From Akkermansiaceae bacterium (GTDB lineage Bacteria; Verrucomicrobiota; Verrucomicrobiia; Verrucomicrobiales; Akkermansiaceae): 40,097 nt of DNA. The stretch covers positions 1-40,097 of the forward strand of contig CAIZNN010000041.1 in the NCBI GenBank assembly GCA_903934285.1. The letters are read 5' to 3'. Of this stretch, positions 12,197 through 20,497 are shown piece by piece. The notes beneath the pieces are model-generated. The model was not told the DNA's origin and did not search any database. It saw only the letters and a list, made by a program, of their open reading frames with translations. Every line of letters starts with the position of its first letter. The first letter of the stretch is position 1. A program made the translations under genes and the position numbers.

Positions 12197-12362
12197 GGCG
12201 CAAGCATGCCGTGGGAGCCGACCTTTGGCAACCACGGCGACGCACCAAACAGCGGATTTCCGCCAAAGTCGCAAAATTCATCCTTGCCGCCGCCGAGGGA
12301 TCGGCTAACTTCAAGCCAGCCTCTGGTGGGAAAGTTCCTGCCTCATGGGGCTATAGAAAATC

Positions 12363-12376
12363 GGGGCAATTGCCCC
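12363..12376. promoter_or_regulatory. Perfect palindrome GGGGCAATTGCCCC
   Basis: A 14-bp perfect inverted repeat 31 bases upstream of the prepilin ATG, in the gap between two divergent genes. It could be an operator or a leader hairpin. No regulator can be assigned. Confidence 0.5.
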
Positions 12377-12407
12377 ATCCAACCAAATAAATCAGAAAGA
12401 CCAAACC

Positions 12408-13106
12408 ATGAAAACGCATACACATCCGCAACGCAGGGGGTTCACCTTGGTGGAACTCCTCGTCGTTATCGTCATCATCGCCGCCCTCGCCGGGCTCGCC
12501 GCCCCGCAGCTCATCCGCATGCGAAAAAAGGGGGACCAAGTGGTTGCCATGACCAATGGCAAGAGCATGGTGCTGGCACTCACCGACTTCAGTAACGAGT
12601 ATGGCAGTTTTCCGGACAAGGAAACGGCCAAAGCCGTGACCGAAAACACCGGCTCCACCCTCAATCTCAATGGCGATACCGCCAATGACTATTTCCGCCA
12701 GCTCATCGCTTCCGGGGTGGCCAAATCCGAAGACCCGTTCTATTCGAAAACCCCCTATTCGCCCAAGCGGCCGGACAACAACGTCAAAGGCAGCGAGGCG
12801 CTCAAAGCCGGCGAAGTTGGCTTCGGCTATATCATGAACGGGACCACCGCCATCGGCAATGACGATCCGAATCGCATCATTGCGGTCACCCCGTTGCTCA
12901 ACGCCAGCCCCAAGGGTGAATTTGATGCCGGCCCCTTGGACAAGGCGGCTCTTGTCTATCTCGATCAAAGCGTCAAAATGATGACCATCCGCGAGGACAA
13001 CAAGAAGGTGGTCGTGAGCGGCAGCAAGACGCTGTTGGATAGCGGTGAAAACACCATCTGGGGCGCCGACATCAAGCCGGTCATCAAGGCACCCAAGAAA
13101 AAATAG
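12408..13106 (+). CDS. Type IV prepilin-like (type II secretion/pseudopilin) protein
   Basis: A 232-residue protein with a type III (prepilin) signal. A short basic leader MKTHTHPQRRG ends at Gly11, followed by FTLVELLVVIVIIAALAGLA with the conserved Glu16 at +5 of the mature chain. A prepilin peptidase would cut after Gly11 and methylate Phe12. The rest is a soluble domain with DPFYSKTPYSPK and GFGYIMNG, seen in pseudopilin-like proteins of this phylum that often act in secretion or on the cell surface. No pilus assembly genes are adjacent, so it is a solitary gene. A strong terminator follows 25 bases downstream. Confidence 0.9.
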   Translation: MKTHTHPQRRGFTLVELLVVIVIIAALAGLAAPQLIRMRKKGDQVVAMTNGKSMVLALTDFSNEYGSFPDKETAKAVTENTGSTLNLNGDTANDYFRQLIASGVAKSEDPFYSKTPYSPKRPDNNVKGSEALKAGEVGFGYIMNGTTAIGNDDPNRIIAVTPLLNASPKGEFDAGPLDKAALVYLDQSVKMMTIREDNKKVVVSGSKTLLDSGENTIWGADIKPVIKAPKKK

Positions 13107-13130
13107 CCGACGCGTTTGATTCTCATCTCC

Positions 13131-13167
13131 AGCCGGGAGGTCCGTCACGGGCCTCCCGGCTTTTTTT
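13131..13167 (+). terminator. Rho-independent terminator of the prepilin gene
   Basis: The stem AGCCGGGAGG (13131-13140) pairs perfectly with CCTCCCGGCT (13152-13161) and is followed by a run of seven T. Confidence 0.93.
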
Positions 13168-13219
13168 GCGCGCCGTACCTGCGCTACCCCCACCGCGTTG
13201 TGACCAACGCGCCCACGGC

Positions 13220-13424
13220 CATGCGCGTCAAGTTAAGGGGGTAGTTATAAGAAACCACCGGATTCTGGTAAATCGTGCCAAAATAAACCACTGAAACACT
13301 GATTGCCACAGTGGGCACTGAGAAGAATTTTGTTATTATTTCAGTGGCATCAGTGGTCCTCAGTGCTTTCAGTGGTGAAAATCGTCACGCACAATCACAA
13401 AAGCTCGTTAACTTGACGCGCATG
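13220..13424. mobile_element. MITE-like element with 17-bp perfect terminal inverted repeats
   Basis: CATGCGCGTCAAGTTAA at 13220-13236 is the exact reverse complement of 13408-13424, enclosing 205 bp. Inside lies a second nested palindrome built of CCACTGAAA (13288-13296) and TTTCAGTGG (13367-13375), plus TCAGTGGCATCAGTGG near 13350, shared with the element at 3333-3414. No coding frame and no target-site duplication were seen. It fills most of the gap between the prepilin terminator and the tricorn gene. Confidence 0.7.
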
Positions 13425-13425
13425 A

Positions 13426-13470
13426 CCTACGGGGCGCCGGCTTGAGCCGGCGAGCCTATCTCCCTGTAGG
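13426..13470. repeat. GC-rich hairpin at the 3' end of the tricorn-like gene
   Basis: CGCCGGC (13435-13441), loop TTGA, then GCCGGCG (13446-13452), framed by CCTAC (13426) and GTAGG (13466). It overlaps the last codons of the minus-strand protease gene. There is no T-run, so intrinsic termination is doubtful. Confidence 0.6.
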
Positions 13471-16400
13471 TGCCTTGGCCAGGCTCTCGCGGAGCACCAC
13501 AAGCGCGCGCTCCAATTGCGGGTCGCGGCCCGCGGCCTCATCGGCGGGGCCCAGCGCGACGGGATGCTCGGGCAGCGCGCCGCGCCCGTCGAGGTCCTCG
13601 CCGGTGGTGGCCTGGAACCAGCCACGAAACGGCACTTGCAGGCAGCCGAGGTCCGGGATGGATTCATCCACGGCGGAAATCACCCGGCCGGCGGTGGGGG
13701 CGCCGACGAGCACGGCGCGGTGGACTTGTTGCAGGGCATGGCAGATGATTTCGGCGTTGGAGCAGGTGCGCTCGTTGCACAGAACCACCAGCGCGCCACC
13801 CCACACCGCGTGATCGCGGCGCCCGCCCGGATAGCCGGCGGGGCCGTCGCGGGGGATGGTGAACGCGTGGTTTGGCTGACAAAACATCGCCAGCACTTGG
13901 TCGGCCGCGTTGCCGCCACCGTTGTCACGCAGATCGAGGATGACCCCGTCGTGATCAAGTGATGCCCGATGGATTTCCAGCTCCAACTGCCGGACGTCCT
14001 CCGCTTCCATGCGTGGAAATGGCAGATAGGCCAGGCGCGGGCCCGGCCGGTAGCCGGCCAGCGTGCGGCGGGCGAGTTCGCGTGCCTGCCGGTCGAGCTC
14101 CCGGGCGCGGGCATACGAGATGCAGCGCAGTTCGAGCACCCGCAATTGCCCGTCGCTGGCGCGCAGCACCAGCGGCAGCGGCCGGTCAATCGCCCCGGCG
14201 AAAATTGGTTCCAGCGGAGTGTGGTTGTCCACCTCCTGACCGGCGATGCGCGTCACGATTTCGCCGGGCCTGGGCGCCGCGGCGAGTTCGGCCACCGGCG
14301 AGCCGGCCACCACCCGCGCGATGACCAGCGGCCCGTCACCCGCGTCATCCCGGAACACCAGCCCGGGATGGGCGGTCGCCTCAACCGGATGCGCCGGAGA
14401 AAACGGCGGCGGCCACACGTCACTAACAAATCCGAGGTGCGAGGCCGCGAGTTTTTCTAACATCATGGCGACGACCCGCTCGAACTGGTTGGAATCGCGG
14501 GCGGCGACTGCCAGGGCCTCGTAGTTTTCGCGCAGGGCGGGCCAGTTGGCGCCCTTCATCGTGGAATCATAGAACCGCTCGCCGAGGCTGCGCCAGATCC
14601 GGCGGAAACCCAGGCGCAGCACCTCCTCGCGCCGCCGCTCCACAGTCATGGCAATCGGGAAGCGCGTCAGCTCGCCGCTCCTGAGCAACGCCGGGCAGCC
14701 ATCCACCAGCCATAGCAAAGTGCCATCGGCCGTCACCCGCAGCGGCCTGCCGCGGTGTTTCGCGACGCGTGCCATGGCTTTCCCTGAAATGGTTAGGCTA
14801 TACAACCAGGGGTCGGCCGGGTCGGCGCTTTGCAGCAACATGCGCGTGGAGTCCGCGGCCCAAATCACCCGGCTCGGCTCCACCCCGCGGGGTTCCAGCG
14901 GCGCCGCAAGGTCGCCGACACGGGTGAGCGCCTCGTCAGAAAGACCCGCCGCAGGGCCGCCGGGGCCAAAATCCATCCGCCACAACCCGGATTTGTTAGT
15001 CGAATTGCGGCGGACGGTGAACACCAGGTATCGTCCGTCCGGCGACCAGCGCGGCGAGCTTTCAAAGGCCGGCTTGCGTGTTAGATCGAGCGGTGGGCGG
15101 GAGCCATCGGCGGCGGCGAGCCAGATGTCGCGGTTGTTGTTCTTATCGATGGCGGCGAGGGCGAGCCAGCGGCCGCAGGGCGACCACTCGAGGGTGGGTT
15201 TGTCCCAACAGTGGAACACCCGCCTGGGGTTGGAGCCATCTGCCGCGGCAGTCAACACATCACCCGTGCCCTCGACCCAGGCTATTTGCGCGCCATCCGG
15301 GCTGGGCTTCATCCGGCATTTCGTCCGGGCTCCGCGGGTGAGTTGTTGGACGGCACCAAGCCGGCCGTGGTCGAATGGCGCGCGGAAGTAATTGGCCTCC
15401 AGCCCGTCGTCGCGCAGGAAATACAGCCAGCTGCCATCGCGCGCAATCCGCACCTCGCTTTCCGCGGCCGGCGTTTCCGTTAGACGGGTGGGCAGCTTGC
15501 CGTCCGCGTCCAGCCACCACAGTTCGCCGCAGGCGGAAAACACCACCTGGTCCAGGCCCGGCGAAAAATCCGCATCCGTCGCGGCAGCCACCTGCTCGCT
15601 GATGGGTGACACATCCGGCACTTGCTCCCGCGTCCACAATTCCAGCGGCACCGGCGCGGCGTCCGTGGCGGGCCGCCAGCGGCACAGTTGCCAGCCGACT
15701 AACAAAACAATGGTGGTCTCATCGGCGGAAACGCTCGGCCGGGACACCCCCTCACCTGTTGAAAACGTGAGTTGTGTGGAGCTTTGTGTCGCCGCGCGAT
15801 AGGAACAAAGATTGGCCACGCCATTGATACTAGAGACATAGTAGAACCCCCCGCCGTCGCGGTGCCATACCGGCGAGCGCACGTCCATGGCGTCCGGCAG
15901 CATGCGCCCGAAGGCGCCGCCGTGATTCAGATAGAGCCAGAGTTGTGCCGCGCCCGCGCCGGCCTCACCCTGGCGCAACGGCTTGTCCCCGCCCCGACAA
16001 AACAGCACGCGCGCGCCATCCGGCGCGCAGGCGGCGCAATTGGCATAACCATCAAACAAGCACCGCTCGCGCCGCTCGCCGGTGAGATCCACTTCCAGCA
16101 GGCGGGTGGCGTCCTGGCCCGCGCGCTCGCGAGTGCCCGAGATGATGGCGCGCGTGCCGTCCGGCGTCAGGCACTCGAGCAAGCCGCCCTCGCTGTGCAG
16201 CGAATGTTGGATTGGCGCGCCGCCTTCTGCTGCCATCGAATACACTTGGAACGCTCCGCTGCGGTTGCTGGAAAAAACCACCCGCTGGCCGTCCGGCGTG
16301 AACTGCGGCCGGGTGTCTCGCGCCGGATGCCCGGTGAGGCGCACGGCCTCGCCGCCGTCCACCGCGGCACCCCACAAATCATCGCGCCATTCAAACATCA

Positions 16401-16548
16401 GCGTCTTGCCGTCCGGCGCAATGACCGGCCACTCGACCAGATTCATCGGCGTGGCCGCCTCGGGAATCGCGGCGCCGGCACCGGCCACCGCCAACCAACA
16501 GCCGAGCGTGAGCCGGAGTGTGAGCCGGAGCGGACTGCGCAAATGCAT
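13456..16548 (-). CDS. Tricorn-like S41 protease with N-terminal beta-propeller
   Basis: A 1030-residue exported protease related to archaeal tricorn. A signal peptide (about 1-27, ending near AGAGAAIPEAA) is followed by many WD40/TolB-type propeller repeats of the form PDGxxLVF, then KLAASHLGF, which matches the Ser-His of tricorn. A PDZ segment (PGEIVTRIAGQEVDN) comes next, and the S41 core ILDLRDNGGGNAADQV with NERTCSNAEI, whose Ser near residue 930 is the expected nucleophile. The ATG at 16548 is chosen because it directly precedes the signal peptide; the frame stays open further upstream without similarity. The size is close to tricorn. It probably degrades peptides outside the cytoplasm. 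It is divergent from the barrel/DUF1080 gene. Confidence 0.9.
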   Translation of the reverse strand: MHLRSPLRLTLRLTLGCWLAVAGAGAAIPEAATPMNLVEWPVIAPDGKTLMFEWRDDLWGAAVDGGEAVRLTGHPARDTRPQFTPDGQRVVFSSNRSGAFQVYSMAAEGGAPIQHSLHSEGGLLECLTPDGTRAIISGTRERAGQDATRLLEVDLTGERRERCLFDGYANCAACAPDGARVLFCRGGDKPLRQGEAGAGAAQLWLYLNHGGAFGRMLPDAMDVRSPVWHRDGGGFYYVSSINGVANLCSYRAATQSSTQLTFSTGEGVSRPSVSADETTIVLLVGWQLCRWRPATDAAPVPLELWTREQVPDVSPISEQVAAATDADFSPGLDQVVFSACGELWWLDADGKLPTRLTETPAAESEVRIARDGSWLYFLRDDGLEANYFRAPFDHGRLGAVQQLTRGARTKCRMKPSPDGAQIAWVEGTGDVLTAAADGSNPRRVFHCWDKPTLEWSPCGRWLALAAIDKNNNRDIWLAAADGSRPPLDLTRKPAFESSPRWSPDGRYLVFTVRRNSTNKSGLWRMDFGPGGPAAGLSDEALTRVGDLAAPLEPRGVEPSRVIWAADSTRMLLQSADPADPWLYSLTISGKAMARVAKHRGRPLRVTADGTLLWLVDGCPALLRSGELTRFPIAMTVERRREEVLRLGFRRIWRSLGERFYDSTMKGANWPALRENYEALAVAARDSNQFERVVAMMLEKLAASHLGFVSDVWPPPFSPAHPVEATAHPGLVFRDDAGDGPLVIARVVAGSPVAELAAAPRPGEIVTRIAGQEVDNHTPLEPIFAGAIDRPLPLVLRASDGQLRVLELRCISYARARELDRQARELARRTLAGYRPGPRLAYLPFPRMEAEDVRQLELEIHRASLDHDGVILDLRDNGGGNAADQVLAMFCQPNHAFTIPRDGPAGYPGGRRDHAVWGGALVVLCNERTCSNAEIICHALQQVHRAVLVGAPTAGRVISAVDESIPDLGCLQVPFRGWFQATTGEDLDGRGALPEHPVALGPADEAAGRDPQLERALVVLRESLAKAPTGR

Positions 16549-16706
16549 GCCCCGCAACAACCCCAGATAGCGCCAGCAAGCAAGCGAAATCACCGCCGTG
16601 AGCCGCAGGTCCGGCAGGACTGCGAATCGATCCGTGCTTGCCGCGGCTACGGTGGCTGGACATGATGCCTGCGGCACCCATCTAACCATGAACCAATTGC
16701 TCAGGA

Positions 16707-16715
16707 CCCCCCCCC
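16707..16715 (+). repeat. C9 homopolymer in the divergent promoter region
   Basis: Nine consecutive C between the tricorn-like gene and the barrel/DUF1080 gene, 32 bases upstream of the latter's ATG. Such tracts slip during replication and can alter promoter spacing. Confidence 0.8.
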
Positions 16716-16731
16716 GCCTGCAAGTCAACCT

Positions 16732-16737
16732 GGAGGG
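16732..16737 (+). promoter_or_regulatory. Shine-Dalgarno GGAGGG
   Basis: GGAGGG nine bases before the ATG at 16747 supports that start codon. Strong Shine-Dalgarno sites are scarce in this window. Confidence 0.75.
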
Positions 16738-16746
16738 CCTCAAGCC

Positions 16747-18216
16747 ATGACCCGCAGCACCTTTCCGACCGTGCTTGTCAGCTTCTGCGCCGCAGTCCTC
16801 TGCGGTGCTGCGGAACCGGCGTTTTTCGCCATGGACACCGGCACCCGCGATGCCACCCACCAGACGGCCGCGGCGCAGGTGGCCATGGTCAAGGAGCTCG
16901 GCTTCGCTGGCATCGCCCCCTGCTACACCACACCGGCGGCGCTGCGCGACATGCTCGCCGCGGTGGACCAGCAGCACTCGAAGTTGTTCGCGCTCTACGT
17001 GGGGCTCGATCTCGATGCCCCCACCCCGCTGAGCCCGGAAATCCGCGACTCTATCAACCAGTTGCGCGACCGCGACGCGATCCTGTGGCTATATGTCACC
17101 GCCGCCGCCCACAAGCCGTCCGATCCCGCGGCCGACGCGCGCGCCGTGACGGTCCTGCGCGAGGTGGCCGCCCTGGCGGCACCGACCGGCCTGCGCATCG
17201 CCCTCTATCCACACGCCGGCGCGTGGGTCGAACGCGTCGATGACGCGCTGCGCCTGGCCCGCCAGGTGGATCGCAAAAACCTCGGCGTGACCTTCAACCT
17301 ATGCCACTGGTTGATGGTCGATGGCAAGGACCTCGATGCCAGTTTGAACGACGCGTTGCCCTATCTTTTTGTGGTGACCATCAACGGGGCCGACGCGGGT
17401 GGCAAGGATTGGGGGAAGTTGATCCAACCGTTGGATAGCGGCACGTTCGACGTGAACCAGGTCCTAACAAGCCTGCGGCGGCTCGATTTCACCGGTCCCG
17501 TGGGCTTGCAGCATTACGCCATCCCAGGCGATGCCCGCGCCAACCTGCAACGCTCGATGAACGCCTGGCAACGCCTGCATGGCGTCGCCCTGATGCCGCC
17601 CGGTGCGGCCCTCGCCGCGTGGGAGCCCGCCACGGGATGGAGCGAGGTCGGAAATGTCAGCCTCGACCCCCACAACCCCGGCCGCTTGCAAACCGCACCC
17701 GGCACGGGCGTGCTCGTCTCACAAGGCGCGGGCCAATACCTGCTGACAAAAGAGCGCTTCGGCGACGTCGCGGTGCATCTGGAGTTCCTCATCCCGCCGC
17801 ACTCCAACTCCGGCGTGTACTTCCTCGGCAGCCACGAGCTGCAGATCTATGACAGCTTCGGCGTCGCCGAGGGCGAGTACCCCGGCATCGAGTGCGGCGG
17901 CATCTATCCGGAATGGGTCAACGACGCCAACCTCCGCGGCCATTCGCCGCTGGTCAATGCCAGCAAGCCGCCCGGCGAGTGGCAGCGCTGCGACGTGACC
18001 TACCGCGCCCCGCGCTTCGACCCCGCCGGCCACAAAACCCGCAATGCCCGCTTCGAGAGGGTGCTGCTCAACGGCACGCTCATTCAGGAAAACGTCGAGT
18101 TGCTAGGCCCGACCCGTGTCGGCCTCCCCGAGCAGGCCGGCGGCCCGCTGCGCCTGCAAGGCGACCACGGCCCCGTCGCCTATCGCAATTTCCGCGTCCG
18201 TCCGCTCAGTGAGTGA
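16747..18216 (+). CDS. Sugar isomerase/epimerase-type TIM barrel fused to DUF1080 (3-keto-glycoside hydrolase-like) domain
   Basis: A 489-residue exported protein. A signal peptide ends near CGAAEP. Residues about 25-275 are a xylose-isomerase-like (AP endonuclease 2) barrel, with YPHAGAWVERVDDALRLA, GVTFNLCHWLMVDG and FVVTINGAD carrying the usual metal-ligand positions. Residues about 290-489 are the DUF1080 concanavalin-like fold: ERFGDVAVHLEFLIP, NSGVYFLGSHELQIYDSFG, CGGIYP, WQRCDVTYRAPRF and GPVAYRNFRVRPL. DUF1080 proteins are linked to 3-keto-disaccharide hydrolysis in this group of bacteria, so a role in breaking down oxidised glycosides in the periplasm is likely. No matching dehydrogenase is adjacent. 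Both domains look intact. Confidence 0.9.
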   Translation: MTRSTFPTVLVSFCAAVLCGAAEPAFFAMDTGTRDATHQTAAAQVAMVKELGFAGIAPCYTTPAALRDMLAAVDQQHSKLFALYVGLDLDAPTPLSPEIRDSINQLRDRDAILWLYVTAAAHKPSDPAADARAVTVLREVAALAAPTGLRIALYPHAGAWVERVDDALRLARQVDRKNLGVTFNLCHWLMVDGKDLDASLNDALPYLFVVTINGADAGGKDWGKLIQPLDSGTFDVNQVLTSLRRLDFTGPVGLQHYAIPGDARANLQRSMNAWQRLHGVALMPPGAALAAWEPATGWSEVGNVSLDPHNPGRLQTAPGTGVLVSQGAGQYLLTKERFGDVAVHLEFLIPPHSNSGVYFLGSHELQIYDSFGVAEGEYPGIECGGIYPEWVNDANLRGHSPLVNASKPPGEWQRCDVTYRAPRFDPAGHKTRNARFERVLLNGTLIQENVELLGPTRVGLPEQAGGPLRLQGDHGPVAYRNFRVRPLSE

Positions 18217-18234
18217 ATGCGGCTGGCTTGCAAG

Positions 18235-18394
18235 GGTTATAATGCCAGGCATTATGCTGTTGACAGCGCCCCGGGGTTATAATGCCAGGCATTTTGCTGT
18301 TGACAGCGGCGCGGGGTTATAATGCCAGGCATTATGCTGTTGACAGCGGCGCGGGGTTATAATGCCAGGCATTTTGCTGTTGACAGCGGCGCGG
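18235..18394. repeat. Four tandem 40-bp repeats carrying a palindrome, TATAAT and TTGACA
   Basis: Exact 40-bp periods start at 18235, 18275, 18315 and 18355. Each unit holds the palindrome AATGCC-A-GGCATT, then GCTGTTGACAGCG. Copies 1 and 3 continue as ATTATG and copies 2 and 4 as ATTTTG, which suggests duplication of an 80-bp pair; copies 1 and 3 have the longer palindrome ATAATGCCAGGCATTAT. The spacing from TTGACA to the next TATAAT is 12 bases. The array begins 18 bases after the barrel/DUF1080 stop. The remaining 18395-18661 shows no gene, only a GTTGAG-ctggaa-CTCAAC hairpin at 18524-18541. Confidence 0.9.
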
Positions 18395-18661
18395 GCGGGC
18401 GGCGTTGGCGTTGGAGGGTCCCGGTGGCCGGGCGTGCTTTGAGGCCTTGAGTGGGGGCATCCGGCGTCGAGCTGGGGAGGGGTGGGATCATGACCCGGCT
18501 AACCTGACAGGAGCAGCACCGAGGTTGAGCTGGAACTCAACAGGCTTTGCGATGCCGCGCCCGGAGGCGGAGTACGCCAATCGCCCCAGCCATTCCCTGT
18601 GGAATCACACCTTTGGGATTGAGTTGGGCGGCTAGCCGCCTATGCTCCTGCCGTTCGCCCC

Positions 18662-19627
18662 ATGATCCGCCCCCTGATTGTCCGCCTCATTGCGCTGCTG
18701 AGCGCCTGTTCACCCCTGCTGCTGCATGCCCAGGGGCCGGAAAGCGCCATGGTCGTGGAGGCCTATTCCGGCAAAATTCTCCTCGCCACCAATGCCGCGG
18801 TCAAACGCCCGGTCGCCAGCCTCACCAAATTGGCCACCGCCATCGTGGCGGTGGATTGGGCCACGGCCACCGAGGCCGACATCAGCCAGCTCGCCATCAC
18901 CGCGCCGCAAACCATCACCTTGGTCGGCGGTCCCAACCCGATGAACCTGCAACCCGGCGACACCTTGACCCTGCGCGACGCGCTGTATTCCGCGTTGTTA
19001 GGGTCCGACAATCTCGCGGCCCTCACCATTGCCGACCACGTAGGCCGCGAGATTCTGGCCAAACGCGGCAAGGACGGCGATCCGGTGGCGGCCTTTGTCG
19101 GAGAAATGAACAAACTCACCAAGCTCAGCGGCATGACCCAGACCAAGTTTGTCAACCCGCACGGGCTGGAGCGGCCGCGGGCGCAAGGCAGCTCCACCGC
19201 GGCGGACATGGCCCGGCTGGCCATGGTGGCGATGCGGCGCAATGCGATCAATTTCATAGTGCGCCAAAAGGACCGCCATATCGAAGTGACCGGTGCCAGC
19301 GGCAAGCACGGGTATTTGATCCGCAACACCAATGAATTGATCGGCGAGGAGGGCATTCTCGGCATCAAAACCGGCACCAGCGCCGCCGCCGGCCCGTGTC
19401 TGGCCACGTGCATGGACCGCGCGCCGTTGATCCGCACCAAGGCCGATGGCTCCAAGGGGGCGACGCCGCGGCGCTTGATCGTCATCGTCCTCAACAGCCC
19501 GGACCGCTTTGGCCGCGCCCGCCACCTGCTGCAGCAGGGTTGGACGCTTTACGACGCCTGGCTCGCGGCCGACGCCCCAGTCAACGATCCGCGCCGCGAA
19601 ATCCTCTCCGTGCCCACGCCGAATTGA
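18662..19627 (+). CDS. D-alanyl-D-alanine carboxypeptidase (S11 family, DacA-like)
   Basis: A penicillin-binding serine enzyme that trims the terminal D-Ala of peptidoglycan pentapeptides. It has 321 residues with an N-terminal signal peptide ending near LLLHAQG. All three active-site motifs are present: SLTK (Ser53-Lys56), SDN (115-117) and KTG (236-238). The protein is shorter than E. coli DacA and lacks its C-terminal beta domain and amphipathic anchor, so it is probably periplasmic. The next gene, an Lrp-type regulator, starts 31 bases later and is likely co-transcribed. Endopeptidase activity (PbpG-like) is a possible alternative. Confidence 0.93.
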   Translation: MIRPLIVRLIALLSACSPLLLHAQGPESAMVVEAYSGKILLATNAAVKRPVASLTKLATAIVAVDWATATEADISQLAITAPQTITLVGGPNPMNLQPGDTLTLRDALYSALLGSDNLAALTIADHVGREILAKRGKDGDPVAAFVGEMNKLTKLSGMTQTKFVNPHGLERPRAQGSSTAADMARLAMVAMRRNAINFIVRQKDRHIEVTGASGKHGYLIRNTNELIGEEGILGIKTGTSAAAGPCLATCMDRAPLIRTKADGSKGATPRRLIVIVLNSPDRFGRARHLLQQGWTLYDAWLAADAPVNDPRREILSVPTPN

Positions 19628-19658
19628 CAACCGAAGACCGCTAACTCCCCGCCGCGCC

Positions 19659-20144
19659 ATGCCCCTCGATCCGCTCCTTCACTTGTTGTGCCGCAAGGCG
19701 CGCCTCTCGCATCAGGAACTGGGCGAATTGCTCGCCCTGCCGCCGCAGACCATTGCCGAGCGCGTCGCGGCCTGGGAAAATGACGGGACCATTCTCGGCT
19801 ATCATGCCGTGATTGATCCCGAGATCACCGGCGACACCGCGGTGTCCGCGTTCATTGAAGTGAAAATCACGCCCGAGCGTGGCGGTGGTTTTGATCGCCT
19901 GGCCCTGCGCGTGTCGCGTTTTGAGCAGGTGGTGTCCTGCTATCTGGCCAGCGGCGGCTACGATCTGATGGTGGTCGTGGAAGGCGGCGACCTGCGCGAG
20001 GTCGCCCGCTTTGTGTCGGAAAAACTCAGCACCTTGGAGGGGGTCATTTCCACCGCCACCCATTTCCGGCTCAAAACCTACAAGGAAAACGGCTTTCTTT
20101 TCGAGCGCGAGGTGACTAACGAGCGGCTGGCCGTCTCGCCCTGA
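19659..20144 (+). CDS. Lrp/AsnC-family transcriptional regulator
   Basis: A 161-residue regulator. The N-terminal winged helix (about 1-60) includes LSHQELGELLALPPQTIAERVAAWENDGTI, then GYHAVIDPE marks the hinge. The C-terminal RAM domain (about 70-150) includes SAFIEVKITPERG and SCYLASGGYDLMVVVEG and would bind an amino acid and form the oligomer. The ATG at 19659 is used because the helix-turn-helix begins immediately after; the upstream open frame lies inside the carboxypeptidase gene. Target and effector are unknown. Confidence 0.92.
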   Translation: MPLDPLLHLLCRKARLSHQELGELLALPPQTIAERVAAWENDGTILGYHAVIDPEITGDTAVSAFIEVKITPERGGGFDRLALRVSRFEQVVSCYLASGGYDLMVVVEGGDLREVARFVSEKLSTLEGVISTATHFRLKTYKENGFLFEREVTNERLAVSP

Positions 20145-20497
20145 GCCCGCGCGGGGAGCGCGGGGAGCGCGGGGAGCGCGGCTGTTCCGTTAGGAAAAAC
20201 CGGTGGGGGGAAATTTCGTGAGGAAATTAGGTTGCGGGCTGGCGAAAGGGCGTTACGATCTTTGCGACTGCTGTGTTCGTTCGATTTGGTTGCAAGCCCG
20301 AACCGATACAATGGAAACGGGATCATTCATTTTGCCACATAGGTCACACCCTCACGGGAAGACCGAACCAGGCAAGACGATCCCACTTATTGGGCTTTAG
20401 GAACGTGGCTCATTGCGCCAAGAACGGCACAGCGGTTTTTCTTTTTTCCAAGGATCGGGGTTGATTTTTCGTTCAATTCACGGACCCTGCCCCTCTC
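20145..20497. other. Gene-free stretch with 9-bp tandem repeat
   Basis: It starts with three copies of GCGGGGAGC (20151-20177) and then becomes noticeably less GC-rich up to the next start codon. That second part probably holds the promoter and leader of the HEAT/TPR gene. No convincing gene, hairpin terminator or known riboswitch was seen. Confidence 0.6.

Noticed and set aside
18235-18394. The 40-bp array as four sigma-70 promoters (TTGACA with TATAAT)
   Set aside because: The spacing from TTGACA to the next TATAAT is 12 bases, far from the 16-18 needed, and the order inside one unit is reversed.
18235-18394. The 40-bp array as a CRISPR
   Set aside because: The whole 40-bp period is repeated; there are no unique spacers and no cas genes.
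20203-20400. A 65-residue plus-strand open frame before the HEAT/TPR gene
   Set aside because: Composition differs from neighbours, no motif, and the region is more likely promoter and leader.
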